Shown piece after piece: positions 49,101 to 58,304 of a stretch of DNA of 64,000 nt. Location: positions 124,001-188,000 of the forward strand of contig JALGSU010000001.1 of assembly GCA_029821735.1 (NCBI GenBank), written 5' to 3'. The notes below the pieces were generated by a model. That model had not been told where the DNA came from. It did not search any database and saw only the letters and a list, made by a program, of their open reading frames with translations. The stretch's first letter is position 1; the number at the start of each line of letters is the position of its first letter. The DNA is from Candidatus Zipacnadia bacterium (GTDB lineage Bacteria > Armatimonadota > Zipacnadia > Zipacnadales > UBA5352). Made by a program: the position numbers and the translations under genes.

Positions 49101-50381
49101 ATGATGTACGAGCAGATACACGCAATGGTTCAGGAACGACGTGATGAGATAGTCGGACGACTTCAGGCCTTGGTGAGGATAGACACGCGGAACCCCTACT
49201 CGGGTGACCCTGATTGCCCGGGAGAGGGCCCCGGGCAGGAGCATCTGGAGCCTCTGCTGACCGCGCTCGGAGCGGCCACGGTGCGCTTTGAATCACCGCA
49301 CGACATTTACGGTCGCATGGGCGTGATTGGCCCTGCAAACCGTGATTTCAGCCACCGCCCGAATCTGGTGGGCGAGTGGAATTTCGCCGACGAAGGCCCT
49401 CGCGTCATCGTCAACGGACACATGGATACCGTTGGCGTCACGGGGATGACGATCGATCCCTTTGCGGCCGAAGTGCGCGACGGCTGCGTGTGGGGAAGGG
49501 GCACCAGTGACTGCAAAGGTGGTCTCATCGCCGGGCTTGAGGCTATCCGAGTGCTGCTGGACCTGGACCTCCCGCTCGCCGGGTCGCTCGTGTATGAGAG
49601 CGTGATGGACGAGGAGTGCAGCGGCAGCGGGGCCGGCACCATGGCCTGCCTTGACGCCGGCTATACCGGAGATGTCGCGATCTTCGTTGACGGCAATGAC
49701 CTGGCGATGACACTTGGGTGTGGTGGATGCCTGACTGCAGATATGGATGTCACCGGCCAGATGGGGCATGCGGCCGCAGGGACGGGCGTGTCTGCCATCG
49801 AGAAAGCGCTCGTTGTCAAGCAAGCCATCGACCGCTTCAAAGAAGAGCGAGAGACTGCGCGACCGCACTGCCGCGTGAACCTTGGGATCTTTGACTCGGG
49901 CGTGCACGCCGCAGTCGTGCCCGGGACGGCTCACATGTCAATGAACATCGTCTACGATGTCGAGGAAGCGGCTGCCGCGCGCGATGATGGCCGGGGTTGG
50001 GGCGGCGCCCCCGTTCGCGAACGTTTTGAGGAACTGGTGCGGGAACAGGAGGCCGGGGATGCCTGGTTGAGCGAGCATCCGACCGAACTGACGTGGGTGA
50101 AGGATCTGATCCCGTTTGACCAGACAGATGATGGTCCGTGGGTGCAGCGGCTTGCCGGGCACCTCGTCGCGGTGACCGGGCGAGAGCCGGTCTTCAACCG
50201 GATGATGGCGTGGAGCGATGCCGCGTTCCCCGCCGCTATGGGGCAGATCCCGACGATACTCTTCGGTCCGGCACTCGACGGACAGGCACATGGCCCGGAG
50301 GAGCACATAGTCATCGACGATCTGCTCACGGGTGTTGAGGTGTTGGCACGGTTCCTGGCGGATGCGTTTGAGCAGCGCTGA
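49101..50381 (+). CDS. M20-family peptidase/deacetylase (ArgE/DapE type)
   Basis: A 426-residue zinc hydrolase. ATG 49101 lies five bases after GGAG; ATG 49104 is an alternative. ALVRIDTRNPYSG opens it. NGHMDTVGVTG and WGRGTSDCKGGL carry zinc ligands His and Asp, MDEECSGSGAG the catalytic Glu and another ligand, and GQAHGPEEHIVIDDL the final His. GCLTADMDVTGQMGHAA belongs to the lid domain. It removes acyl groups from or hydrolyses small amino-acid derivatives. Confidence 0.85.
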   Translation: MMYEQIHAMVQERRDEIVGRLQALVRIDTRNPYSGDPDCPGEGPGQEHLEPLLTALGAATVRFESPHDIYGRMGVIGPANRDFSHRPNLVGEWNFADEGPRVIVNGHMDTVGVTGMTIDPFAAEVRDGCVWGRGTSDCKGGLIAGLEAIRVLLDLDLPLAGSLVYESVMDEECSGSGAGTMACLDAGYTGDVAIFVDGNDLAMTLGCGGCLTADMDVTGQMGHAAAGTGVSAIEKALVVKQAIDRFKEERETARPHCRVNLGIFDSGVHAAVVPGTAHMSMNIVYDVEEAAAARDDGRGWGGAPVRERFEELVREQEAGDAWLSEHPTELTWVKDLIPFDQTDDGPWVQRLAGHLVAVTGREPVFNRMMAWSDAAFPAAMGQIPTILFGPALDGQAHGPEEHIVIDDLLTGVEVLARFLADAFEQR

Positions 50382-50401
50382 GCTACATCGTTCCGAGCCT
50401 T

Positions 50402-50434
50402 GACGACGGCCCGCGCAGAGCGCGGGCCGTCGTC
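50402..50434. terminator. Hairpin between convergent M20 and thioredoxin-like genes
   Basis: GACGACGGCCCGCGC and GCGCGGGCCGTCGTC form a 15-bp perfect stem with a three-base loop, between convergent genes. No T run on either side. Confidence 0.65.
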
Positions 50435-50456
50435 GGTTCGCTATCGCTGCTACCCA

Positions 50457-51422
50457 CTAACCATCCTCGTTCATCGCGCGGATGTGCGCGAGGAGCCCCA
50501 ACGCTTGCGCCGTCCACTCGTTGCTGTAGTAGGGAGATTCCCTGTCCTTGGTCTCGAAACTCGCCAGGATTTGGGTGGCCATCTGCGGGTTGCTGATGGC
50601 ATACTGCGACACCGCCATGTAGTACTGGATCTCGAAGCGGCGCTCCCTATCGGGGTCCTCAGCCTGCAACTGGAAAAGCTTCGTGAACGCTGCCTCCGGA
50701 TCATCTGGCAGGCGGAAGATGGCCAAGTCGACGCGAGCATCGTAGTTGGCGCCAGTTTCGTTGTCCGGGTCCAGAGCGATGGCGCGTTCGAGATTATCCA
50801 GTGCCGCGAGATGGAAACTATCGCCCGGCTCAGCGTACATCTCCATATAGGTCCGCCCCAGATTGCGCCGGACCACCGGGTCGTCGGGCGTTAGCGCCAA
50901 CTGGCCCTGGTAGCCGATGAGCTGATCAGCTTTCTTGAGTTGCACGGCATAGGCCAGAGGTGGCAGGTAGCCATGCAGCCGGAAGCTCTCGTCGCCGCTC
51001 TGGTCGAGGAAGAGTGTGATGGGGTAGAGGCCAGTAAGGTCGCGGTCGTTCGGGTCGCGTACCGCGCCGACCCGGAGCTTGTCGCGAGACGCGTCGTTGG
51101 AGCGCTTACGCAAGTCCAGTTCCAGGCATTCGAAGCGCTGTGCTGCCTCGACGACAAACTCGTCGACCAAGGTCTCGGTCGCCATCTGATGGTAGCCATC
51201 CACCCAGTCAGGATTTCCGCGAGTGCCGCGGTCCATTGCGCCGACGTGCACGAAGACCATAATGGGTTTGCCTGACTCGCCAGCAGCGTGCAGAGCGGCG
51301 TCGAGGTCCGGGAGCCAGGGAATGCGGGCAGCCATCGCGGGGCTCTCGATCACCAACGTTGCGGCCATAAGCGCAAGCATCAAGATATCTCGATGGCGCG
51401 CGGGGTTGACTGAGCAGTTCAT
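50457..51422 (-). CDS. Exported thioredoxin-like/TPR-like protein
   Basis: A 321-residue protein with a signal peptide (LMLALMAATLVIESPAMAA). The next part, LDAALHAAGESGKPIMVFVHVG and FVVEAAQRFECLELDLRKRS, has a thioredoxin-fold layout but without CXXC. The second half is helical with TPR-like units (LAALDNLERAIALDPDNETG, DDPEAAFTKLFQLQAEDPDRE). Probably periplasmic. No catalytic motif; a structural or partner-binding role is inferred. Confidence 0.6.
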   Translation of the reverse strand: MNCSVNPARHRDILMLALMAATLVIESPAMAARIPWLPDLDAALHAAGESGKPIMVFVHVGAMDRGTRGNPDWVDGYHQMATETLVDEFVVEAAQRFECLELDLRKRSNDASRDKLRVGAVRDPNDRDLTGLYPITLFLDQSGDESFRLHGYLPPLAYAVQLKKADQLIGYQGQLALTPDDPVVRRNLGRTYMEMYAEPGDSFHLAALDNLERAIALDPDNETGANYDARVDLAIFRLPDDPEAAFTKLFQLQAEDPDRERRFEIQYYMAVSQYAISNPQMATQILASFETKDRESPYYSNEWTAQALGLLAHIRAMNEDG

Positions 51423-51459
51423 GCAGGCTGGCCTCCATCAGTGGCGCGACGGTGAGTGT

Positions 51460-51945
51460 TCAGAGACGTTTGGCGTCTTCCATCTTCATGAAGTAATGGA
51501 TCTGTCGGACGATTTCCTGGAAGCCCGCCTTGGGGTAGAGCCCTCCGCCGACATCATTGGTGGCCAACGTCTCGATCTTGGCGTAGTCCATCCCTGTCTC
51601 GGTGAACCGGTCAATTGCAGCGTTGATCAGCGCCTTGCCGATGCCCTGGCCCTGGTAGTCTGAGTCGACGGCCAGATTCGGGATGCGGCCGACACCGGTC
51701 TCCTGGTCACTGGTGGTCGTGATGTAGCCGACCACGACACCGTCGATTTCGGCGACCAGGACGCCCTCTGGCTCCGCGTCGATATCGGCGTTGATGTCTT
51801 TGGCCTTGCGGTCAGACCACGTGCTGCCTCGCAGCTCCCCGTGGATCGCTTCTATCTTCCCGTGTACGGAGGAGTCGCGGAATGAGTTCGCTGTGATATC
51901 GTGCAGGCGCTGCCGATCTCGCTCTTCGTAGGCCCTGATGGTCAA
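51460..51945 (-). CDS. GNAT-family N-acetyltransferase
   Basis: A 161-residue acetyltransferase. MTIRAYEERDRQRLHDI and VLVAEIDGVVVGYITTTS lead to RIPNLAVDSDYQGQGIGKALI, where QGQGIGKAL is the acetyl-CoA-binding loop. NDVGGGLYPKAGFQEI follows the usual end. The acceptor is unknown. Confidence 0.88.
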   Translation of the reverse strand: MTIRAYEERDRQRLHDITANSFRDSSVHGKIEAIHGELRGSTWSDRKAKDINADIDAEPEGVLVAEIDGVVVGYITTTSDQETGVGRIPNLAVDSDYQGQGIGKALINAAIDRFTETGMDYAKIETLATNDVGGGLYPKAGFQEIVRQIHYFMKMEDAKRL

Positions 51946-52113
51946 GTGGAACGCTCCTTTGCCCGACTAATTCATTGGGAGTGGCAGCCCTCGCTCAAGC
52001 TGGCGCTCAGCAATGTGGGGCGCGCAGGCGCGCATGATTCAACTGTAACGGTGGAAGGCCCCCGAGTCAAGGGGCGATCAGCCACGCGGGGAATTGGCCG
52101 GGAAAGGTAACCG

Positions 52114-53511
52114 ATGGTCGCACACCGAAATAGAACCCCTGTAGAAAGTAGCTCCGCGAACTCATCAATAGAGATACTTAGAGCGGGTGTCCTGTCACCG
52201 CAAATGAAGACGACCGCAGCAACGTATGACAATCTGCCCAATATTGGGTTTGGCCTCGGCTTTGGCGCGCTGGCGCTGGGAGTCGCTGTCGCTGCCACAG
52301 CAACGGGGCGATCAATTGGGTTTGGCGTGGCTCCCGTGTTTGGCGCGGAGGCTGTCCACATTCAGGCCTGCGTGCAACTGATCGCGGGCTGCGTGCCCAT
52401 CATCCTCGCTCTAGTCTGGACGATGGCCTCGCCCGTAAGTGAAGCCGCCACTCGTCTCCGCCCCCTGCTCACAGCCATCATCGCGCTGTGCTTCACTGTC
52501 GGTGTCCTGACCATAGTGCTCAATTGGGCCATCGAGATGGGGCACCTCGCTGACCATGCCGCCTTGCTGCCCGCACTTCTCAGCGTTGCGGTCGCGGTCC
52601 TGTATGTCGTGTTCCTGTCAGCCCTCCCCACTGTGTCCAACGTGGCCGTCGCCAGCCAGATCGTGTTGCGCGGCTCGGCCCTGTGGCTCGTTGGTTACAG
52701 CCTGCTACGTCTGACAGTCGTATCTGGCCGGGTGTTGCTCGACGAACCACGGTTTGTGTGGTTCTTCGACACCGCGATTGTCGAGATGGCGATACTTGGC
52801 TTTGTCCTCGCCTCGGTGTTGGGGCTAGTTGTGGGGGCCTTCGCTTCAGTGGGCGACCCGCGAACCATGATGCGCAGTCTCCCCGTCCAACTGCAGGCAT
52901 GGCACGCCACCGTCTTCCTGTGGACTGCCCTGCGCGTGTGGTGCGTGCGCTACCCGGGGGGTGTGCAGAAGCTCGTGCTGGCGTTGGTAGGCATCATCAT
53001 GCTGGTTCTTCTCGCAACCATCATAGCGGAGACCGGTGTGTTGCAGCGCCTGCTGATCCCAACCATGCACGCATCCCGGCGCAGAGATGGGCTGTCACTT
53101 GCTGGCATTGGCTTGGCCTCGATGGGCTTCGCGGCTCTGTTGCTGGTCTGGACAGCCATGATGGCTGCGGGGCTCAATGGCATCCCGCCGACTCAGCTGC
53201 TCTCGGCGCTCCTGTCAGCCGTCAACGTGGCGATGATCACGACAGTAGCCTTGGGCGTGTTCTTGGCGGTTTCCTCCGACTGTGAGCGAGTGATACAAAT
53301 GCGCGAGTTGCTGACGGCTGCGGCGTTCACGGCCGCGGCAGGTGGGCTGGGCGCGGCCCTCCTGTGGCCGATGACAATTGTCGTGGAGCGGTCGCTGCGC
53401 GGGCCAATATTGGCGCTCCTATGGCTGGGCTTGGGGGGATTGCTGCTGGCTATGGCTTGGATGGTTCGCTCCTATGTGTCCAGCGGCGAGGCGAGCCACG
53501 AGGCCATGTAG
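52114..53511 (+). CDS. Polytopic membrane protein, about 12 helices
   Basis: A 465-residue protein starting at ATG 52114, with AAAGG six bases upstream. Many hydrophobic segments follow (FGLGFGALALGVAVAATATG, ACVQLIAGCVPIILALVW, LLPALLSVAVAVLYVVFL, MAILGFVLASVLGLVVGAF, LVLALVGIIMLVLLATIIA, MGFAALLLVWTAMMAAG, ILALLWLGLGGLLLAMAWM). The topology recalls NnrS-like or heme-related membrane proteins but lacks diagnostic motifs. An internal ATG at 52204 is possible. Unknown function. Confidence 0.7.
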   Translation: MVAHRNRTPVESSSANSSIEILRAGVLSPQMKTTAATYDNLPNIGFGLGFGALALGVAVAATATGRSIGFGVAPVFGAEAVHIQACVQLIAGCVPIILALVWTMASPVSEAATRLRPLLTAIIALCFTVGVLTIVLNWAIEMGHLADHAALLPALLSVAVAVLYVVFLSALPTVSNVAVASQIVLRGSALWLVGYSLLRLTVVSGRVLLDEPRFVWFFDTAIVEMAILGFVLASVLGLVVGAFASVGDPRTMMRSLPVQLQAWHATVFLWTALRVWCVRYPGGVQKLVLALVGIIMLVLLATIIAETGVLQRLLIPTMHASRRRDGLSLAGIGLASMGFAALLLVWTAMMAAGLNGIPPTQLLSALLSAVNVAMITTVALGVFLAVSSDCERVIQMRELLTAAAFTAAAGGLGAALLWPMTIVVERSLRGPILALLWLGLGGLLLAMAWMVRSYVSSGEASHEAM

Positions 53512-53544
53512 CGAGAGCGAAGACCAAGCTCCACCCGCAATAGG

Positions 53545-53577
53545 AACGCCGGCGATCGCATCGCGATCGCCGGCGTT
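53545..53577. terminator. Hairpin between convergent genes
   Basis: AACGCCGGCGATCGC and GCGATCGCCGGCGTT form a 15-bp perfect stem with an ATC loop, followed by GTTGTATT on the plus strand. It can serve both the membrane protein gene and the leftward HEAT operon. Confidence 0.7.
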
Positions 53578-53615
53578 GTTGTATTGGGGCTCGGTTCAGG
53601 AGGCTGGCGGGGGAA

Positions 53616-54200
53616 CTAGCTCTCCGCCATGACATCTACCGGTTCGGGGAAGACGCTGATCTCCTGGTTCGCGAGTGTGCCCATCGGTATCTCGTATGCC
53701 CGTCCTGCCGCCGCACTGCCGAGTTTCTCCAACGCCTGAGTGGCCTGAGCGCGGACGAAGGGGGCCGGGTATCCGCTACCGAGTTTGGCGGCCGCTGCCG
53801 TCTTGCAGGCACCGATTGCCTCGCGGTCGCCGATCTCGCCCAGCATCCAGATGGCCCGTGCCCTTACTTTCTCGGGCAGATGAACGTTGTTTCCCAGCGC
53901 CGCGATGCCGTCGATGATGGGGTCGGGCTTCTCGTCTGTCTTGAGCTCGCGCCCCTTCTTCACGAGGGCCACGGCGGCCATGTCTATGAGTTCCTCGTCG
54001 CCCTCAAAGACCTCGGTGAGCGCGGTCACTGCCCGCGGGTCGTCAATGTTCGCGAGACGAATGACAGCTGTCTCACGGGTTTGCACGTCCTCCGCCTCTA
54101 TTTGCTCAGACAGTCGCGGCATCGGGTCGATGGCGCAGCCCAGACCGCCCAGTGTCAGCGCCGCCGCCAGCGCAGCGCAGATGAGTCTCGTGTATCGCAT
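53616..54200 (-). CDS. HEAT-repeat lipoprotein
   Basis: A 194-residue protein from ATG 54200 with GGAGG six bases upstream. LICAALAAALTLGGLGC is a lipoprotein signal with the lipobox LGGLGC. The mature part has HEAT-type helix pairs (TRETAVIRLANIDDPRAVTALTEVF, VRARAIWMLGEIGDREAIGACK). It ends the three-gene HEAT cluster. Probably a scaffold on the outer face of a membrane. Confidence 0.75.
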   Translation of the reverse strand: MRYTRLICAALAAALTLGGLGCAIDPMPRLSEQIEAEDVQTRETAVIRLANIDDPRAVTALTEVFEGDEELIDMAAVALVKKGRELKTDEKPDPIIDGIAALGNNVHLPEKVRARAIWMLGEIGDREAIGACKTAAAAKLGSGYPAPFVRAQATQALEKLGSAAAGRAYEIPMGTLANQEISVFPEPVDVMAES

Positions 54201-54257
54201 GGTGTGCCTCCGATCGTCTATGAATCGCTTTGCAGTGCGGGATGCCATCGCGTGGAC

Positions 54258-55247
54258 CTACCCTTCCAGCGAGCCCACGGCATCGCGCACCCAGTACTGG
54301 TCATCCGCAGCAGCCTTCTGCATGGCTGCGTCAACCTGGCCCATCATTGCGTCTGGCGGCGAGACCTGCTTGAGCGCGTGGATTGCCGCGATCCGAACTA
54401 CGTCCGCATCGTCGTCGAGACAGCGGATGAGCCTCTTCAGAGCCTGGCCCGCCATCTCCTCGGTACCAACCCCATCGGCAAGGTCGCCAATAGCCGCACA
54501 CGCCGTGGCTCGCACCTCGGCATCCGGCTCGAGATCCATGGATGCGCTTTCCGAGAGCACCTGCATCGCCGCACCTCCTGCGGTGGGTGCCCCCCGGTTG
54601 GCGCTGTTCATGGTGCGGGAGGCGACCTCGTCGTCGGCTGCTACTCCCAGCACGCCAATGCCCATGACCGCAGTCTGCCGCAGCAGCAGCGTCTCATCTG
54701 CTGGCAATTCCTCGGGCTCTTCTCCCTCGGGGTAGACCGGTGGGCGAGCATTGGCCAACTCCGCCAGTTCTGGCAGGTGTGGGCCTGAACGCAGCAGCGT
54801 CAACGCTCTGACCGCCGCGGTGCGCACGGGGACGGCCTCGTCGGGATTCGACGCCATGAGCGCGAGAGAATCCGCCGCGCCCTTGTCACCCAGCTTACCC
54901 AGAGCCAGCGCGGCATCCATGCGTACGTCGTCATAGGTGTCTGCGAGCGCGTCGCGCAGAGCAGTGCGCGAGCCAGCCGTGTTGACCGAGGCCAGCAGGA
55001 CTGCCGACCGCCAGCGCACCTGGTCATTGCCCGACTGCATGTTGGCCACGAGCTGGCCCTCTATGCTCTTGCCACGATCCCGCAGTGCCGCCATGGCTTT
55101 CATGGCCTTGCCGTGGTCGGTGGAATGGAGGGCCTGAAGAAGCCCGCCAGTCTCCCTGGCACGCTGCACCTGCGTGATGGCGTAGACGCCTATGATGACT
55201 ATCAACACTGCTATGAGCAGAAGTCCTGTGCGCCTGTTCACGTTCAT
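54258..55247 (-). CDS. Membrane-anchored HEAT-repeat protein
   Basis: A 329-residue protein. The N-terminal helix (GLLLIAVLIVIIGVYAITQV) anchors it; a TTG three bases upstream of ATG 55247 is an alternative start. HEAT-like repeats fill the rest (AMKAMAALRDRGKSIEGQLV, DDVRMDAALALGKLGDKGAADSL, DEAVPVRTAAVRALTLLRSG, AEVRATACAAIGDLADGVG). It lies 42 bases downstream of the large HEAT gene and 57 bases before the lipoprotein gene. Confidence 0.78.
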   Translation of the reverse strand: MNVNRRTGLLLIAVLIVIIGVYAITQVQRARETGGLLQALHSTDHGKAMKAMAALRDRGKSIEGQLVANMQSGNDQVRWRSAVLLASVNTAGSRTALRDALADTYDDVRMDAALALGKLGDKGAADSLALMASNPDEAVPVRTAAVRALTLLRSGPHLPELAELANARPPVYPEGEEPEELPADETLLLRQTAVMGIGVLGVAADDEVASRTMNSANRGAPTAGGAAMQVLSESASMDLEPDAEVRATACAAIGDLADGVGTEEMAGQALKRLIRCLDDDADVVRIAAIHALKQVSPPDAMMGQVDAAMQKAAADDQYWVRDAVGSLEG

Positions 55248-55289
55248 CAACTCACATTTACGGGCATCGGTACGGGAGTGGCAACTACG

Positions 55290-57884
55290 TCAGCCCTGAA
55301 CTTGCTTGACCAGTCTGGTGAAAATCTCGCGACCGTCTTCTACCTTGTCCTCTGACGGCTGCTCCTCTTTCGGCAGGTTGTCGAGGAGGTCGAGAGCGCG
55401 GGCGTCGCCGATGAGCTTGAGCGTCGCGGCGAGCCATGCGCGCACCTCGGTGTCTTGTGCAAGCGGACGCGCGTCAAGCACCTTGTTGGTCGCCGGCTTG
55501 CCGATAGCGCCGAGTACGGCGGCGATCCACGGCCTGATCTCCGGATCCGCCTTCTCCATCATCTCCACCAGTGAGGGAACTGGCTGCGCGCCCATGAGCG
55601 AGAGCCCAGTGGCGGCAACCATGCGCACGTCGTCGGTCTCGGCGGATGCGAACATGTCCAGCAGCAGCTTGGCCGGGCGCGAGACTTCCTGGTCCGGGCC
55701 GTCTTCCATTGCTTCAGCCATCCGTTCGCCTATGTGGCCAACGGCTTTGGCTGAGTCCACCGCATACACGCCGCCCGCCTCCAGCAGCGGCGCGAGCGCG
55801 TCGAGAGAGGCCTCAGTGCCTACGAAGCCCAGAGCGACTATCGAGGCTTCGCGGACGTTTATCGTCTCTGCTTCATCGCCCGCGGCATCCTGCAGAAGTG
55901 TGCGGATCTGGTCTGCAGAGGCGCCGCCGATCTGCTCGGCTGCTGCCTGTGTGCCGAGAGAGGCCATCAAGCCGCCACCAGCTGCAGAGCGGTGCTGGGC
56001 CATCACTACGGCGGCGCGGCGCGCACCGTTGGCGTCGTCGCTCTTGGTGATCTCCGAGAGTTGCTCGTCGATGTTGCCCATCCGCCAGTTGCGAAGTATC
56101 TGCATTGCCGCTTCGCGCACGTCTGGCGAGTCATCTGTGAGCGCCAGGGCCAGAACTTCTGTCGCCTCGGCATCGCCCACGTCGTTGAGGGCCTTGACGG
56201 CCGCCTCGCGCACAGCAGCGTCGGCACTGCTGGCCGCACCTATGAGCGGCTGCGTGGCGGCCTTCGCCTTGGTCAGGCCGAGTGCGCGAGCAGCTGCCAC
56301 GCGCGCCGGCGTGGCGGCGCCTGTATCGACGAGGATGCTGGCCGCTGCCTGCACCGCGTCATGCCCGATGTCGCCCAGGGCGATAGCGCTCCACTCGATA
56401 ACGTTTTCGTCTGCGGTGGTAAGGTTCGCGATCAAAGCGCCGATTGCTGGCTTGCCGATCGAGGCGATGGCCTGCTCGGCCATATATGCAACACGCGTGT
56501 CGGGATTGCCGAGGGCCTTGACCAGCGTCGGAACCGCCGGCTGACCGACGCGAGCGAGAGCGTCGCGTGCAGCATAGTAGACCTGCCAGTCCTCGTCGGA
56601 GAGGGCGGTCGCGAGTTGGGGAAGCACTTCAGCGGTGGCCAGAGTGCGCAGTGCATCAGCGGCCGCGCGTCGAACCTTAACATCCGAGTCGCCCAGCGCT
56701 CGACCCAGCGGCAGCACGGCAGCGCCGGTGCCGATGGTCGCGATGGTCTGCGTGGCCACAAGCCGTACTTCGGGCTCCGCATGTCCCAGAGCCGGAGTCA
56801 GCGGCCCGATCGCCGGAGCGCCGATCTTCTCCATCGCGATCGCGAGTTCGTTCGTAGCACCGGTGCGATTGCTCATGAGGGTGACTGCAAGTGGTCCGGC
56901 CGCCTCAGGCGCGCGGATCTCGCCGAGGGCCTTGGCGACTGCGGCGCGTACCTCGGGCCGTTCGTGCCCGAGTTGGGCGATCAGGGGTGCGACAGCGCCA
57001 TTTTCGGCCGCGACGTCGGTGAGCAGGCCCAGGGAGGCCGCTGCTCGGCGACGGACCGTCCAGACCGGGTCGGTGGTGATGAGGCTGACGAGTGGCGCCA
57101 CAACTGCCGAAGCGTCCTCCGCAACCATCGCGCCGATCTTCGTCTGGTTGGTGATGGTGCCCAATATCTGCGCGCCAGTGCTGCGCACCTCGGGATTGGG
57201 GTCGGTCAGCACCTGCTCGGTAATCGGTCCGAATGCCGTCGCGAGCATGCCGGTGAATGCCGCCTGGGCCGCGCTCTTGGCGCGTCGGAACGCAGCTGGC
57301 TCCTGATCCGGTAGCGGCTTCATCTGCTTCATGATCCTCATCAGCGGAACCACGGACGGCTCGCCAATGCCAGCGAGGGTGCTCGCCACGAGACCGCGCA
57401 CTGCGTCATCGTAGACGTCGATCAGCGGCATCAGCGAGTCAACCGCCGATGCGCCGATGGCCTTGAGCGGGCCGCCCGAACCGCCGCGTACTCCGGCGTC
57501 CTTGTCCTGCATGGCTTGCACCAGTGGACCGATCGCCGTCTCGCCCATGCTGATGAGGTAGCTGTCTACAGCCGCGGCCACCGGTGTGTCAAGATATACC
57601 TTGGTGCCGATGAGCTGGAAGAGTGCCTCCTCCGAGCCCACCATGGTCGCTGCCTGGATGGCGTTGGTCTGGACCCACCGCGGGCGATCCTCGAGAGACT
57701 CCGCCAACTTCTGCTTGGCGATGAGTGTCTCGACCGCCTCTATGCGCTGGGCGAGATTTCCGGTGGCAACCGTGTTGATCAGGTTGTCCACCTCCGCCCG
57801 GCGGTGGAACGCCAGAATGATGAGCGAGACGACCAAGGCCGAGATGATCGTCCAGGTGATCTGCTGCCTGGTCTTTTCGTCCAC
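55290..57884 (-). CDS. Large membrane-anchored HEAT-repeat protein
   Basis: An 864-residue protein. The start is GTG 57884, with AAGGAG nine bases upstream; a longer frame reaches ATG 57935. An N-terminal helix (ITWTIISALVVSLIILAF) anchors it. About 15-20 HEAT repeats follow, such as AAVDSYLISMGETAIGPLVQA, AVRGLVASTLAGIGEPSVVP, VRRRAAASLGLLTDVA and VRLVATQTIATIGTGAAVLP. The superhelix probably projects into the periplasm and binds partners. It is the first gene of the HEAT cluster. Confidence 0.82.
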   Translation of the reverse strand: MDEKTRQQITWTIISALVVSLIILAFHRRAEVDNLINTVATGNLAQRIEAVETLIAKQKLAESLEDRPRWVQTNAIQAATMVGSEEALFQLIGTKVYLDTPVAAAVDSYLISMGETAIGPLVQAMQDKDAGVRGGSGGPLKAIGASAVDSLMPLIDVYDDAVRGLVASTLAGIGEPSVVPLMRIMKQMKPLPDQEPAAFRRAKSAAQAAFTGMLATAFGPITEQVLTDPNPEVRSTGAQILGTITNQTKIGAMVAEDASAVVAPLVSLITTDPVWTVRRRAAASLGLLTDVAAENGAVAPLIAQLGHERPEVRAAVAKALGEIRAPEAAGPLAVTLMSNRTGATNELAIAMEKIGAPAIGPLTPALGHAEPEVRLVATQTIATIGTGAAVLPLGRALGDSDVKVRRAAADALRTLATAEVLPQLATALSDEDWQVYYAARDALARVGQPAVPTLVKALGNPDTRVAYMAEQAIASIGKPAIGALIANLTTADENVIEWSAIALGDIGHDAVQAAASILVDTGAATPARVAAARALGLTKAKAATQPLIGAASSADAAVREAAVKALNDVGDAEATEVLALALTDDSPDVREAAMQILRNWRMGNIDEQLSEITKSDDANGARRAAVVMAQHRSAAGGGLMASLGTQAAAEQIGGASADQIRTLLQDAAGDEAETINVREASIVALGFVGTEASLDALAPLLEAGGVYAVDSAKAVGHIGERMAEAMEDGPDQEVSRPAKLLLDMFASAETDDVRMVAATGLSLMGAQPVPSLVEMMEKADPEIRPWIAAVLGAIGKPATNKVLDARPLAQDTEVRAWLAATLKLIGDARALDLLDNLPKEEQPSEDKVEDGREIFTRLVKQVQG

Positions 57885-58304
57885 TGAGTTCAGCTCCTTG
57901 CTAACCGTAACGATACAACACAACTGCGCAGACACAACACACCGCCCCTGCAGGCACGCTATCCGCGCACTGTCACAGGGTACAATCGAGAGTTTCTCGC
58001 TGACCGACCATCATTCCTTCTTTCGGCCACCGAGTCCTCCCTGTTCAGGAAAAAGAGAATCAGCCCGTTTGCCGCGCCCAAGAGCAGCGATGGAAAACGG
58101 CCTTCAACCCCGCAGAACCCTCCGACAGATGCCCGGTGAACTACCCCGTTCTGAGCTCCTCCCCGACTACGTGTGCTCAGTTCCCCGGGAACCAGTTCTT
58201 CTCCTCGCCCCCTCGGAAGGGAACGATCGCCGGGGCGTGGAACAGTTGCCTGATACCGAAGCCCCCGCGACCATCCTTACAGTCTCGGTCAGGAGGTCTA
58301 CGCG
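57885..58304. other. Intergenic region without a supported gene
   Basis: About 420 bases separate the leftward HEAT operon from the rightward glycosidase-like gene. Long frames here lack coding quality. TACAAT at 57981-57986 is a possible -10 element without a clear -35. I see no repeat, tRNA or terminator. The region should hold two divergent promoters that I cannot place. Confidence 0.5.

Noticed and set aside
55306..57314. Plus-strand frames opposite the large HEAT gene
   Set aside because: Mirror the periodic HEAT coding; Ser/Ala/Arg-rich with no domain.
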